A stretch of 64,000 bases of DNA from Mucilaginibacter sp. SG564 (GCF_013149275.1 NZ_JABGNA010000016.1:16582-80581); one strand, 5' to 3'. Shown: positions 51,356-60,587, counted from the stretch's first letter. Made by a program: numbers and translations. Notes: generated by a model not told the origin, from the sequence alone.

Positions 51356-51453
51356 AGTGAATGAAACGGATTTTTTGTATCAGGCGACGGGAAACTTATT
51401 GAAACGTGGGAATGTCACCAAAAGCCACTACTTGCCCCTTTGTCAAGTTGTAC

Positions 51454-51621
51454 CTAATGGAAAGCGCTTTGCAAAAATGGTTGTTTTTCTGGATGAAATA
51501 GCTGCACCAGCGGCCATTGCCTGTTGAGTATGTCCGCCAGTTGATTGAGCCGCCTGGCACCTCTATGGCTTTCCAATATACGTGTATTATGGAATTTGGA
51601 AAACAGTTTGTGAGTTTTCTC
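51454..51621 (-). pseudogene. Fragment of an unidentified gene
   Basis: Fifty-five minus-strand codons without a start, between a TAG and a TAG stop, read like real protein (H-N-T-R-I-L-E-S-H-R-G-A-R-R-L-N-Q-L-A-D-I-L then W-P-L-V-Q-L-F-H-P-E). Charged residues, helix spacing and lack of repeats suggest the end of a decayed gene. The family is not recognised. The rest of 50949-51660 has no other gene. Confidence 0.35.
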
Positions 51622-51702
51622 CTATTTAAATAATTATTCGCACTTACCGTCTGCCTTGCGAATTAAGCTTATCTAGGCATCTCATCTTTGATCATTCAAC
51701 CC

Positions 51703-51873
51703 ATGGTCATGAACAAACTACCTACTACAAATGGTCAACAGACCGCTGCTTCCAATAGTAATTATTCTCGTAGAGTCAGACAACTTCGCGAACATCCCCG
51801 GCAACAAATCCGCAAATTATTACGGTCGTTCACACCGCTGATCAAAAATCCAAATATTAACGAAAATCGTTAA
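51703..51873 (+). CDS. Possible small basic protein (56 aa)
   Basis: From ATG 51703 (TTG 51688 also in frame). The peptide is strongly basic and polar (SRRVRQLREHPRQQIRKLLRSF), with no known motif. Position just before the candidate oriT and mobilisation genes suggests a nucleic-acid-binding accessory, but it could be chance. Confidence 0.3.
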   Translation: MVMNKLPTTNGQQTAASNSNYSRRVRQLREHPRQQIRKLLRSFTPLIKNPNINENR

Positions 51874-51910
51874 GCCGAAGGTATTCAAATGCTGGTGGTA
51901 AGGTCATTTT

Positions 51911-51965
51911 CTGCATTCGCCAGAATGCAGCAAGATGGATTTTCGTATACGAAAATCATCTTGCT
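51911..51965. other. Candidate origin of transfer (oriT) hairpins
   Basis: Two adjacent inverted repeats stand 66 bases upstream of the mobilisation genes: ctgcatt / aatgcag (51911-51930), and a 37-base near-perfect palindrome (agcaagatggattttcgta with its complement, one bulged G, 51929-51965). Such hairpins beside a relaxosome gene are typical of oriT; the nick site was not located. Confidence 0.45.
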
Positions 51966-52030
51966 GCCCTTACGGTCAGGCCGGCGCTCGGAACTCGTGC
52001 CGTCTGGAAGAGCATTTAAAAACTATTATC

Positions 52031-52441
52031 ATGCCCAGGAAAAAGTTAGAGAACCCGGAAGAAATACTGAGCCATCCCATCATCTTGCGGGTGACCGAAA
52101 AGGTATTTCTAAAGCTGGAGAAGTTGATGAAAGAGAGCGGTTACCAAAGCATCGGCGAAGTAGCGCGGATGATCCTGTCAGATCAGCCCATCAAATGCTT
52201 TTACGTCGACGTTTCTATGAACGCGCCAATGGAGCAGCTGGCCCTGATTCGCAAGGAACTGAAGGCCGTCGGCATCAACATCAATCAACAGACCCGGTAT
52301 TTTCATCAAAGCCGGACTGATGCGCAGAAAGGCTTTTATGCTTTAAAGACCGCGGGGTTATACCAGCAAGTAGGGCAAAAGACCGAAGAGTTATTAAGAA
52401 TTGTCAATGCTTTAGCCGCGAAATGGTTGCAAGATTCGTGA
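52031..52441 (+). CDS. Relaxosome accessory protein (Bacteroides MobA-type)
   Basis: About 136 residues from ATG 52031; the frame extends further up through the oriT candidate, which argues against a longer start. The N-terminal part ILRVTEKVFLKLEKLMKESGYQSIGEVARMIL resembles a ribbon-helix-helix; the C-terminal half is helical (ALIRKELKAVGININQQTRYFHQS), common to MobC/MobA plasmid mobilisation proteins. It binds oriT and helps the relaxase. Its end overlaps the relaxase start by 19 bases, so translation is coupled. Confidence 0.8.
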   Translation: MPRKKLENPEEILSHPIILRVTEKVFLKLEKLMKESGYQSIGEVARMILSDQPIKCFYVDVSMNAPMEQLALIRKELKAVGININQQTRYFHQSRTDAQKGFYALKTAGLYQQVGQKTEELLRIVNALAAKWLQDS

Positions 52442-53664
52442 ACGGAAAAAATATCAGGGGGATGCTGCACTACAACGAAAATAAAGTGACTAAGGGTGAA
52501 GCACGGCTTTTGTTAGCCAGCGGTTTCGCGGGAGATATCAGTCAGTTCAGTCTTGAGCAAAAGCTGAAGCGATTTGAACAGCTGACCATACTCAACAGCC
52601 GCGTAAAGACAAACGCGATACATATCTCACTGAACTTCGACCCTCAGGATAAACTGAACGCGGAAAAACTGCAGCTGATCAGTATGGCTTATATGGAGCG
52701 AATCGGTTTCAGCGATCAGCCGTATCTGGTTTACCAGCACACCGATGCTGCTCATACACATGTGCACATCGCTACGGTGAATGTGCAATCGGATGGTCGC
52801 CGTATAGACACGCATGGTATCGGCTGGCGCTTATCCGAACCGGCGCGGCAAGCCCTGGAAAAAGAGTATGACCTGGTAGAAGCCAAAGGCAAAACGCTGA
52901 GTGACCGGTTCACCATTAAGCCCGCCGCTATTGAAAAAGCTCACTATGGCAAGACGCCGACCAAAAGAGTGATCACGCAGGTGGTGAGTGCGGTGATCCA
53001 GGATTATCGCTTTACCTCGCTGGCGGAATTCAACGCGGTATTGCGGCAGCTCAATGTGGTAGCCGACCTTGGAGGCGAGCAGACGGTGATGCGGAAAAAG
53101 GGAGGACTGCTGTACAGTCTCATCGACGGGAAGGGCCGGCAGGTCGGTGTACCGATCAAAGCCAGTGCTATTTATAACAAGCCAACGCTCGTTAATCTGC
53201 AAAAAGAATTTGAACGCAACCAGGGAAGACGGCGGCAATACCGGGAGCCGCTGAAGAAAGCCATCGAACAGGTATTTAAAAACCATAACGGTCTGACCAA
53301 AAATACGTTTGTCCGGGAGCTGCGTGAGCGAAACATCACTGTGCTGTTCCGCAGTAATGCGCAGGGCTTCACTTACGGGGTGACGTTCATCGATAACCGC
53401 AACCGAACAGTATTCAATGGCAGCGATCTGGGCAAGGGTTATGGCGCGAACGCTTTGCTGGAACGCTTTGGCTCCGTCGATAAACCACGATGTTTATCGC
53501 CATCGCCAATACCGGCTAGCCAATTCAAAGAAGAGGCAGAGCAACAACTCCGCTGGATACCGCGATTATCGGTAGTTTCTAACCAAGCACAAGTGGCGCC
53601 AAGCGTCGGTCGAAAGAAGAAGCGACGCAAAGACAAACAACAGGATCAGGGACTAAACCTATAA
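52423..53664 (+). CDS. Relaxase / mobilisation nuclease (MobB-type)
   Basis: A 413-residue relaxase. The nucleophile is probably Tyr17 (GMLHYNENK), and the metal-binding histidine cluster is YQHTDAAHTHVHIATVNV (His106, 111, 113, 115). The rest is a helical, basic region with two repeats of a Mob-associated fold and a Lys/Arg-rich tail (GRKKKRRKDK). It nicks oriT and leads the strand into a recipient. Length is near that of Bacteroides relaxases. It is followed 4 bases later by the coupling protein. Confidence 0.9.
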   Translation: MVARFVNGKNIRGMLHYNENKVTKGEARLLLASGFAGDISQFSLEQKLKRFEQLTILNSRVKTNAIHISLNFDPQDKLNAEKLQLISMAYMERIGFSDQPYLVYQHTDAAHTHVHIATVNVQSDGRRIDTHGIGWRLSEPARQALEKEYDLVEAKGKTLSDRFTIKPAAIEKAHYGKTPTKRVITQVVSAVIQDYRFTSLAEFNAVLRQLNVVADLGGEQTVMRKKGGLLYSLIDGKGRQVGVPIKASAIYNKPTLVNLQKEFERNQGRRRQYREPLKKAIEQVFKNHNGLTKNTFVRELRERNITVLFRSNAQGFTYGVTFIDNRNRTVFNGSDLGKGYGANALLERFGSVDKPRCLSPSPIPASQFKEEAEQQLRWIPRLSVVSNQAQVAPSVGRKKKRRKDKQQDQGLNL

Positions 53665-53668
53665 AGCG

Positions 53669-55687
53669 ATGCAAACGGGAGAAGATAGCCAGGGCCTGCG
53701 TAAGATCATTGAGTTCACCCGGCTGATTAGTATTTTTATACTGGCCATTCATTTTTATACAAGCTGTTATAAGGCCTTTGAAAGCTGGCACTGGACGGCT
53801 GCCATTACGGATCGTATAGTTGGCAATATCGCCAGGACGGGCTTATTTATCAACTGGTGGCGGCCTAAGCTTGCCGGCTTGCTTTGCTTGGTCATTTCAC
53901 TGATCGGTGTGAAAGGCAAAAAAGAGGAAAGGCTGAACTGGAAAAGCTGCATGGCCTGTCTGTTGAGCGGGCTGTTGATCTATTGGATCAGCATACTGGC
54001 TTTTTACCTGCCTGCCAGGTTGAATTTGGTTGCCATCTGTTACATGGGATTGACGGCCACTGGCTATTTGCTTTTCATGACCGGTGGGGTCTGGGTGACA
54101 CGATTGCTGCGGGAAAAGCTGGACAAGGATATTTTTAATAAGGATAATGAAACTTTTCCCCAGGAGGAGCGCAAGCTGGAAAATGAATATTCGGTTAACC
54201 TGCCTGCAAAATATAACTTAAAAGGTAAGGTTAGGGAGAGCTGGATCAATGTAGTCAATCCCTTTAGAGGGTTACTGGTGGCGGGCACACCGGGTGCGGG
54301 GAAAAGCTACTTTATTATACGTCATATCATAGACCAGCACATCAAAAAAGGCTTTTCGATGTTTCTGTATGATTTTAAGTTTGACGATTTAAGCAAGATC
54401 GTTTATAATACGTTGCTGAAATATCATCATCATTACCAGGTCCAGCCGCGTTTCTACCTCATCAATTTTGACGACCTGTGCCGTACGCATCGCTGCAACC
54501 CACTTGACCCGCTAAGTATGTATGATATCACCGATGCGACCGAAGCCAGTCTAACGATCCTGTTGGGACTAAACCGCGAATGGATCAAGAAACAAGGTGA
54601 TTTTTTTGTCGAGAGCCCAATCAACTTTTTGACGGCGATCATCTGGTACCTGCGCCGATATGAGGAAGGTAAATACTGCACTTTACCGCATGTGATCGAA
54701 CTGATGCAAGCGGATTATGATGAATTGTTTCCCATCCTGAACACACAGCCAGAGGTAAGGGCCCTTATTAACCCGTTCATTTCAGCGTATAACCGGAATG
54801 CCCTGCCGCAACTGGAAGGTCAGGTAGCCAGCGCTAAAGTGGGGCTGGCACGTTTAGCCTCTCCACAACTATACTATGTATTATCAGGTAATGATTTTAC
54901 GCTGGATATCAATAATCCCGGGGCTCCCAAAATTGTTTGTATGGGAAATAATCCACAGAAATTGCAAACTTACGGTGCCGTATTGTCCTTATATATATCC
55001 CGTATGATTAAGTTGGTAAACCGCAAGGGGCAATTGAAAAGCAGCCTGATCTTTGACGAGTTCCCGACCATTTTCTTTAATAATATAGATGGTCTCATTG
55101 CTACGGCCCGCAGCAATAAAGTGGCTACAACGCTTGCCGTGCAGGATTTTAGCCAGCTAAAAAAAGATTATGGGGCTGACCAGGCGGACGTGATTACGGG
55201 AATTATCGGCAATGTTATTTCGGGCCAGGTAACCGGTGATACGGCTAAAAAGCTGTCTGAGAATTTTGGTAAGATCGTACAGGATAAGAACAGCATGACC
55301 GTCAATAGCACCGATACCTCCATTTCAAAAGCGACTCAACTGGATTATGCGATACCCGCATCAAAAATAGCGACCCTGTCATCAGGTGAATTTGTAGGTA
55401 TGGTGGCGGATAATCCGGATCAGCCGATGGAGTTGAAAATGTTCCATGCCCGCATCCGGCAGGATCACGCGGCGATGGCCAAAGAAGAAGCGGCTTTTAA
55501 ACCGATTCCTAAAGTGACTACGGTGACCGAAGAAGATGTGCTGGAAAATTATCTGTCTATTAAAGCGGATATTGGACATCTAATCCGCTCGGAAATGGCG
55601 TTAATAGAGGCGAAGCAAACACCGGATGAAGGCGGGGGGAAGACAACTGGTCAGGATGATGATACCGGACATACGCTGTCTATGTAA
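53669..55687 (+). CDS. Type IV coupling protein (TraG/VirD4, Bacteroides MobC-type)
   Basis: A 672-residue ATPase. The first ~145 residues hold four hydrophobic segments; Walker A is GTPGAGKSY (residues 206-213), Walker B SLIFDEFPT. The TraM-recognition part (TTLAVQDFSQLKKDYGADQADVI) and a late acidic tail follow. It links the relaxosome to a conjugation pore. The genes for the pore are not in the window, so the element is mobilisable rather than self-transmissible, unless they lie elsewhere. A terminator is at 55797. Confidence 0.92.
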   Translation: MQTGEDSQGLRKIIEFTRLISIFILAIHFYTSCYKAFESWHWTAAITDRIVGNIARTGLFINWWRPKLAGLLCLVISLIGVKGKKEERLNWKSCMACLLSGLLIYWISILAFYLPARLNLVAICYMGLTATGYLLFMTGGVWVTRLLREKLDKDIFNKDNETFPQEERKLENEYSVNLPAKYNLKGKVRESWINVVNPFRGLLVAGTPGAGKSYFIIRHIIDQHIKKGFSMFLYDFKFDDLSKIVYNTLLKYHHHYQVQPRFYLINFDDLCRTHRCNPLDPLSMYDITDATEASLTILLGLNREWIKKQGDFFVESPINFLTAIIWYLRRYEEGKYCTLPHVIELMQADYDELFPILNTQPEVRALINPFISAYNRNALPQLEGQVASAKVGLARLASPQLYYVLSGNDFTLDINNPGAPKIVCMGNNPQKLQTYGAVLSLYISRMIKLVNRKGQLKSSLIFDEFPTIFFNNIDGLIATARSNKVATTLAVQDFSQLKKDYGADQADVITGIIGNVISGQVTGDTAKKLSENFGKIVQDKNSMTVNSTDTSISKATQLDYAIPASKIATLSSGEFVGMVADNPDQPMELKMFHARIRQDHAAMAKEEAAFKPIPKVTTVTEEDVLENYLSIKADIGHLIRSEMALIEAKQTPDEGGGKTTGQDDDTGHTLSM

Positions 55688-55796
55688 TTCCTATAAAGGG
55701 TAAACGTTTAGCCAGTTCCATTGTTTTTTCAGCTAAGGTATTAATGCGAAGATATACTAGGGCTCTGGAAAATTGTTAACGTAACAGACCCCTATC

Positions 55797-55831
55797 AAAA
55801 AAGCCTGTTCCGGAAAAGAACAGGCTTTTTT
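55797..55831 (+). terminator. Rho-independent terminator of the mob operon
   Basis: 14-bp stem aaaaaagcctgttc / gaacaggctttttt with a seven-base loop. The 55832-56162 stretch shows no gene. Confidence 0.88.
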
Positions 55832-56162
55832 GATGAGATCTCATATCCATTATTGTATCCCGATAATTACCAGATTACTCAGTCGCATGCCCAGGGTATT
55901 GCAATTGCCGGAAGCCAGCCAGCGTCCTCCTCTTGAACAGCTAGATGGTTATGGACAAGTTATGTTTCTATGAGATCAAATTGTTGAAATGTTGTTTGGA
56001 TTGTATCCACTTTTCTTCCGGGAGATTTTAACATGTTTGCTGGCCGGCTGAAAGAATAGCGTTTTTGTCATTATGGAGCAGGGTAAAATAGACTTCATGG
56101 GTGGCTAATATTTTTAGTAATAAGATTGGCGCGACTGATACGGAATAATTATATTCGCCTCC

Positions 56163-57269
56163 GTGAAAAGAATGATTCTTACCGTATTGTTCAGTGTAAG
56201 CATTTTGACGCTGATATCTTGGGGCTTTAAAGGGCACCGTGTTGTGGCCGCCATTGCTCAAAAACATTTAACTAGTAATACGGCCTATAATGTTTCCGCT
56301 TATTTGCGCGGTGAAAGCATGGCCGAGGTAAGCACCTGGGCAGACGAGAATCGCAGTAATATCACTGCCCCCTGGCATTTTCTCAATCTGCCATTGGGAT
56401 TGAATCACGACCAATTTGCGAAATTTGTTTCACAAAGCGATGGTAACGTATATACAGCTATCGTAAAAACAGAGGCGCAATTAAAGGATAAAAGCCTGAC
56501 TGCCGATCAGAAAAACGAGGCCTTGAAATACCTGATCCATCTGATCGGTGATGCTCACCAGCCGATGCATGTCAGTCGTAAGGAGGATAAGGGTGGTAAT
56601 ACGGTCCAGGTCCGTTTTGAGGATAAGGGTACCAATCTGCATAGCCTATGGGATAGCAAGCTTATTGACCATGAAGGTCTGTCATTGCAAGATATGGCTA
56701 AACAGTATGATACGGCTACATCAGTGGAAATTAAAAAATGGCAGACAGATAGTCCCATGGAATGGTTATGGGAAAGCTACCGGATCAGCAGTGAGCTATA
56801 TGCCGGGGTTAAACCAGGGCAGACGATCGATGAGGCTTATTATCAAAAATATATTCCGGTTATTCATCAGCGGATCGAACAGGCTGGCATCCGCCTGGCT
56901 GGTGAATTGAACAAGCTTTTCAATGCTGAGGCGGCCCCGTCTGCTCCTGTTTCCCAAGCTTTGCAAGACAGTGCCAAAGGCAATAGTGGGATTATAGGAC
57001 AGATCGATGCCAAAGACGCGGCAAAGTATGTTGGAAAGACGGTAAGCATGACCGGCAAGATTTATAGTGTTAAAGATATTGGCAGCATGATCTTAGCGAA
57101 TATGGGCGCGGCTTATCCGAACCAGTCGCTGACACTGGCGATCAAAGGAGCGGCTAAAGCAACAGGAGCGGGCTTGGAGGGTAAAATAGTGACGGTTACC
57201 GGCGAAGTAATCGAGTATAAAGGTAAGCCGGAGATGGTCATAACCGATAAGAGCCAGATGAAATTCTGA
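56163..57269 (+). CDS. S1/P1-type nuclease fused to an OB-like domain
   Basis: A 368-residue exported protein. The start is GTG 56163 (ATG 56172 possible), with a short signal (MILTVLFSVSILTLIS). The mature N-terminus W-G-x-x-G-H (Trp20, His25) is the zinc-binding start of S1/P1 nucleases, followed by HLIGDAHQPMH, GNTVQVRF and HSLWDSKLI. After a linker at about residue 260, a C-terminal ~95-residue OB-like domain begins (IGQIDAKDAAKYVGKTVSMTGKIYSVKDIG, LEGKIVTVTGEVIEYKGKPEM). Three zinc ions hydrolyse single-stranded nucleic acid. The extra domain may hold the substrate. Coupled to the next gene. Confidence 0.9.
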   Translation: MKRMILTVLFSVSILTLISWGFKGHRVVAAIAQKHLTSNTAYNVSAYLRGESMAEVSTWADENRSNITAPWHFLNLPLGLNHDQFAKFVSQSDGNVYTAIVKTEAQLKDKSLTADQKNEALKYLIHLIGDAHQPMHVSRKEDKGGNTVQVRFEDKGTNLHSLWDSKLIDHEGLSLQDMAKQYDTATSVEIKKWQTDSPMEWLWESYRISSELYAGVKPGQTIDEAYYQKYIPVIHQRIEQAGIRLAGELNKLFNAEAAPSAPVSQALQDSAKGNSGIIGQIDAKDAAKYVGKTVSMTGKIYSVKDIGSMILANMGAAYPNQSLTLAIKGAAKATGAGLEGKIVTVTGEVIEYKGKPEMVITDKSQMKF

Positions 57270-57502
57270 TGAACGAGCCGTTTATCCTCGAGATCAATTA
57301 CCAGGATCAAATACTGGAATTGCCGGCTGCTTTCCAGCGTTATGGTTATACCTATCGGATTGCGGTATCGATAGCTGATATAGCCTATGTGTTCGAGCCT
57401 GATGAGGCGGGAAATTACCAGGCGCTGAAGACAGGTACGTCGCAAACCCTGCCGGATACCGGATTGCTGCAAGCTATTGCGGAAAAATTACAGAAGCTTT
57501 GA
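57269..57502 (+). CDS. Hypothetical small protein (77 aa), coupled to the nuclease
   Basis: Start ATG 57269 shares its A with the stop TGA of the nuclease gene, so translation is coupled. The protein is acidic, beta-alpha (FILEINYQDQILELPAAFQRYGYTYRIAVSIADIAYVFEPDE then LLQAIAEKLQKL). No family is recognised. It might be an inhibitor or a regulator that acts with the nuclease, by position only. Confidence 0.65.
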   Translation: MNEPFILEINYQDQILELPAAFQRYGYTYRIAVSIADIAYVFEPDEAGNYQALKTGTSQTLPDTGLLQAIAEKLQKL

Positions 57503-57701
57503 TTGTTGTGAGGCGTATTGAAAAAATAAACCGGATAAAACAGAAAATCGTAAAAGTTCATCAAGGGCAGGTATCCAGCCAATGGTTCTTACTATAGTAT
57601 GGAGGAGACCATGAACCATATGCAATGGATCAGAAGCATGGTTTGAGCGATGATCACTTTTATTGAGGAACGTATAAGTAAGCCCCACGTGTTTGTGTAC
57701 T

Positions 57702-57923
57702 TCAAAGGTGAAGATAAGAGATCAACATGCTCCTGGAGCGAAACCCTCTGATTTCTACTAGCTCATTTTTGTCAAAATCATAAAACACTTCGGCATAATA
57801 ATCATCGACTTTATACAGGAGTATCCGTTTCCCGCGCTCTTCCCGTACCGCCAGGAACTGTCCCTGCCAGACATATTGTGCCTTTTCGTGCAGCGCCAAG
57901 CCGATAAATTGAAATAGGGTCAT
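57702..57923 (-). CDS. Hypothetical small protein (73 aa)
   Basis: A compact soluble protein rich in aromatic residues (FIGLALHEKAQYVWQGQFLAVREERGKRILLYKVDDYYAEVFYDFDKNELVEIRGF), probably all-beta. The ATGA overlap with the gene before it (57920) shows one operon. The family is not recognised, but strand-turn spacing resembles short conjugation-element orphans. Confidence 0.6.
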   Translation of the reverse strand: MTLFQFIGLALHEKAQYVWQGQFLAVREERGKRILLYKVDDYYAEVFYDFDKNELVEIRGFRSRSMLISYLHL

Positions 57924-58513
57924 GTGGTTTTAAAACTGTGTAACAGGGCCGTTTTTACTTTTTGCATATCCTGCTCCAGCATCTGATAGAGCAGCTCATA
58001 CTGGCCACACAGATCAAATATGGCTAAGTTGTATTGCCCCAGAAGCAATTCCTGCTCTTCTTTCTTCGCCTTGTTCAGTTGATCGGCAATATCGAGTGTT
58101 TTGAGGTATAGCGCATGCGTCCGGGTATTGGTGTCGAGAATCTCATCCAGGGAGAGCGAAACTTGAAAATACAGGCTGACGAGGTTGTGTTTCCAGTTTT
58201 CCGTATTTAACTGTTCCAGGCGGGCATCCAGCTTTTTTATCTCTTTTTGTAAATAGGCAAAACTGGCATCGCTTCGGTTTCGGTTTGTCCAGTAATTGAT
58301 GTTTTTTTTTACCTGGGCCATCGTCTCGCCGGTCATGAAATAATAAGCCTCTGCGATCTCGATTTGCTTATTTCTTAACTGATTTTTCAAATCCGTGCCG
58401 GATTTTCTTTTATCGCTGATATAGGCGAAAAAGCCCGTTAGGGTCTGGGTAAGTAAAGCACCCGCAAGCCCGGAGAAGGCGCTCACTGCTATTAAGGTAT
58501 TATTATCAGGCAT
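57920..58513 (-). CDS. Hypothetical TM plus coiled-coil protein (197 aa)
   Basis: One N-terminal hydrophobic helix (LIAVSAFSGLAGALLTQTLTGFFAYI), then a cytosolic domain of long heptad-rich helices (EIKKLDARLEQLNTEN and LNKAKKEEQELLLGQYN). The architecture, one TM and a four-helix-type bundle, occurs in orphan genes of mobile elements. No known domain is recognised. Translationally coupled to the 73-residue protein downstream. Confidence 0.65.
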   Translation of the reverse strand: MPDNNTLIAVSAFSGLAGALLTQTLTGFFAYISDKRKSGTDLKNQLRNKQIEIAEAYYFMTGETMAQVKKNINYWTNRNRSDASFAYLQKEIKKLDARLEQLNTENWKHNLVSLYFQVSLSLDEILDTNTRTHALYLKTLDIADQLNKAKKEEQELLLGQYNLAIFDLCGQYELLYQMLEQDMQKVKTALLHSFKTT

Positions 58514-58669
58514 GATTTCCTATTCTTGGAACTAAATTACTAAATATATTAGTAATAAAGGTGTGTATTTAAAAATATAAAGCTGTTTATTGTGAATGCC
58601 GGTCTAAGGTGATGGATGGATGGATTTCAGATTATCGTATAAAAGTTTCATGGCCTGTGGCACTAGAAG

Positions 58670-58989
58670 CTATAAAGACAGCCAGAGTGGAGAACCGCCC
58701 AATTGATCGGTTGGGGTGATATCCGGATCCACCAGGAGTCCATTGACTTCTTTTTGCGTTTTTTTTGTATTAGCCGCCCCCCCCCGGGTAGCGACCTGCG
58801 GCCCGTTATAGGCGCGCCAGTAATGGCGGAAAGATAAGTTTTGATCCGATTGTTGGGGTGTGAGCAGGGCGCCATAGCCGACATAGAGTCCTGGCGTGTA
58901 TCCGGCGGCGGATACGGCTTGGTCATCATAATATCACGCCAGGCTTCTTTTGCCATAGCACTATCAGTCCGCACATTTTTATTGCACAT
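58670..58989 (-). pseudogene. Frameshifted gene remnant with a poly-C tract
   Basis: Two frames must be joined to give a sensible protein. The upstream part (AMAKEAWRD) passes near 58935 into another frame that reads Y-Y-D-D-Q-A-V-S-A-A-G-Y-T-P-G-L-Y-V-G-Y-G and ends G-G-S-P-L-W-L-S-L at stop 58670-58672. The single-frame ORF of this region runs on nonsense. Homopolymer C (nine, 58776-58784) lies inside the real frame. The family is not recognised; a mobile-element gene is likely. The following 58990-59394 stretch contains no credible gene. Confidence 0.5.
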
Positions 58990-59394
58990 GCTATTACTCT
59001 ATAACCACCATCTTAAAATGTGCAGTACTTCATAATGCTTACACTCTCACCCTGTCATGCTATTTGAGATCGCAAAGTCGTGCATCACGAAACCTTTCTC
59101 TGTCTTTAATAGCATTCCGCTACGCTCCATACAATTAAACTCAATCGGGTCTCATGTTAGACTCACCTGCTTCTCGCAAACCGCTTCGAAAGTGTCACAC
59201 CGTTTGAGTTCTCTCCCACCAGCCATTTATCAAACACTCCGCCACTTTCTTGTGAAGCATTCTGTGAAGCCGCTTTTTAAGCTCTCCCTCCACAGACGGT
59301 TTTGTTCGCAGGCGGCTCGCAGAGAATATTAACAATTGTTTTAAATAAGATGTTAAATATTATTGAAGGCTATTTGTTTGAATTGATAAATAAT

Positions 59395-59402
59395 TATATT
59401 TG
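59395..59402 (+). promoter_or_regulatory. Promoter of the tail-fibre/RHS operon
   Basis: TATATTTG matches the -7 consensus exactly, with TTTG 18 bases upstream (59373-59376). Transcription would begin about 59409, leaving a ~168-base untranslated leader before the ATG at 59577. Confidence 0.5.
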
Positions 59403-59576
59403 AAGCACCTGAACAATAGTATATGACTAAATTATCACAGTAAGAAATCCCCAGCCATTAGCCTTCAGAAGGCTTCAATCAAACAGCATTTACTCATTAC
59501 ATAATAGTTTAGCTTCAATCTAATACAGATTGATTTTGCCTATACATTTTTATCAAACTTTTAGCCCTTTTATATC

Positions 59577-60587
59577 ATGAAGAAACTGATCTTTTCACTA
59601 TTTCTATTTTTAAGCTTTTCATCATTAGTACAAGCTCAATGGACCACTAATGGCACTATTACTTCAACAAGCAATTCCATTGGCATCGGCACAACTACAC
59701 CACAGTCGTTATTGCATATTGTTGGAGCCGGAACCTTTATCAATCAAAGCACACAGTTTGATGCGAAATCATTGATCATCCAGTCTAATAATGGAGGACG
59801 GGGTCTTGCCAATGGGGCGCAATTGGAATTTGTTATTCCTGCAAATACCGACGGTTCTAACCCCTGGGGGCAAGCCCGAATTATTACAGTTGCTGGTAAT
59901 GGTAACACCAGCGATGCTACCGGAAAGATGGTTTTGGGTACCCGGAGAATGTTTAATAAAGTTGGGTCAGGTGCTACCTGGTATTACGGTGATGATATCA
60001 CTATCGATGGAGGAGGTAACGTTGGTATAGGAACAACGACTCCATCTGCTTCATTAACCGTAGATCCTCAAGGACCCGGAGGAGTGGTGATAGGTAATTC
60101 AAACACAGGAGCAGGTGGGTTTACCTCATTGCTGCTAAAAATTTCTGCAAAACAAAACGGTTATTCAACGATTGAAAGCATTCAAAGTTCCGGCTCTACC
60201 CTTGGTAACTTGTTTTTAAATCCAAATGGAGGCAATGTGGGCATCGGAATTACTGACACAAAAGGATATAAATTCGCCGTAAATGGAAACGTTATTGCTA
60301 CATCCGTAACTGTCAAAGCAGCGGGTACCTGGCCTGATTATGTTTTCAAAAAAGATTATCAGTTACGTCCATTAAGCGAAGTAAAAGCATACATCGACCA
60401 GAATCAGCATTTACCCGAAGTACCATCAGATCAAGTCATAGCTAAAGAAGGATTGAATTTGGGAGAGATGAATAAACTGTTGATGAAGAAAGTGGAGGAG
60501 TTGACTTTGTATTTAATTGATAAGGATCAAAAGATAACTGACTTACAAAATCAGATTGACGTGATTAAAAAACAGATTGCAAAATAA
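59577..60587 (+). CDS. Tail-fibre-like secreted protein
   Basis: A 336-residue protein with a signal peptide (MKKLIFSLFLFLSFSSLVQA). Repeating short beta motifs follow (SIGIGTTTPQSLLHI, VGIGTTTPSASLTVD, VGIGITDTKGYKFAVNG), typical of phage-tail-fibre or shufflon-type repeats. The C-terminal part (YQLRPLSEVKAYIDQNQHLPEVPS then a coiled coil) is shared by many Bacteroidota proteins beside RHS genes. It may form a trimeric surface fibre or act as a chaperone for the downstream RHS protein; the latter starts 22 bases later. Confidence 0.85.
   Translation: MKKLIFSLFLFLSFSSLVQAQWTTNGTITSTSNSIGIGTTTPQSLLHIVGAGTFINQSTQFDAKSLIIQSNNGGRGLANGAQLEFVIPANTDGSNPWGQARIITVAGNGNTSDATGKMVLGTRRMFNKVGSGATWYYGDDITIDGGGNVGIGTTTPSASLTVDPQGPGGVVIGNSNTGAGGFTSLLLKISAKQNGYSTIESIQSSGSTLGNLFLNPNGGNVGIGITDTKGYKFAVNGNVIATSVTVKAAGTWPDYVFKKDYQLRPLSEVKAYIDQNQHLPEVPSDQVIAKEGLNLGEMNKLLMKKVEELTLYLIDKDQKITDLQNQIDVIKKQIAK

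Noticed and set aside
51179..51364. 61-codon ORF over direct repeat B
   Set aside because: It reads through the tRNA-like repeat and hairpin; the matching copy A has no such frame.
51454..55687. A full conjugative transposon
   Set aside because: Only mobilisation genes are present; no Tra pore genes, integrase or excision genes occur in the window.
57488..57688. 66-codon minus-strand ORF between the nuclease operon and the next genes
   Set aside because: No ribosome site, domain or sensible composition; an intergenic chance ORF.
58663..58989. Single-frame 108-codon ORF on the minus strand
   Set aside because: Its lower part is rich in Lys, Pro and Arg and unlike any protein, while another frame gives sensible sequence; treated as a frameshifted remnant.
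59057..59332. Plus-strand 91-codon ORF in the gap before the tail-fibre gene
   Set aside because: Composition is erratic, there is no promoter, no domain, and codon use is unlike neighbours; considered non-coding.
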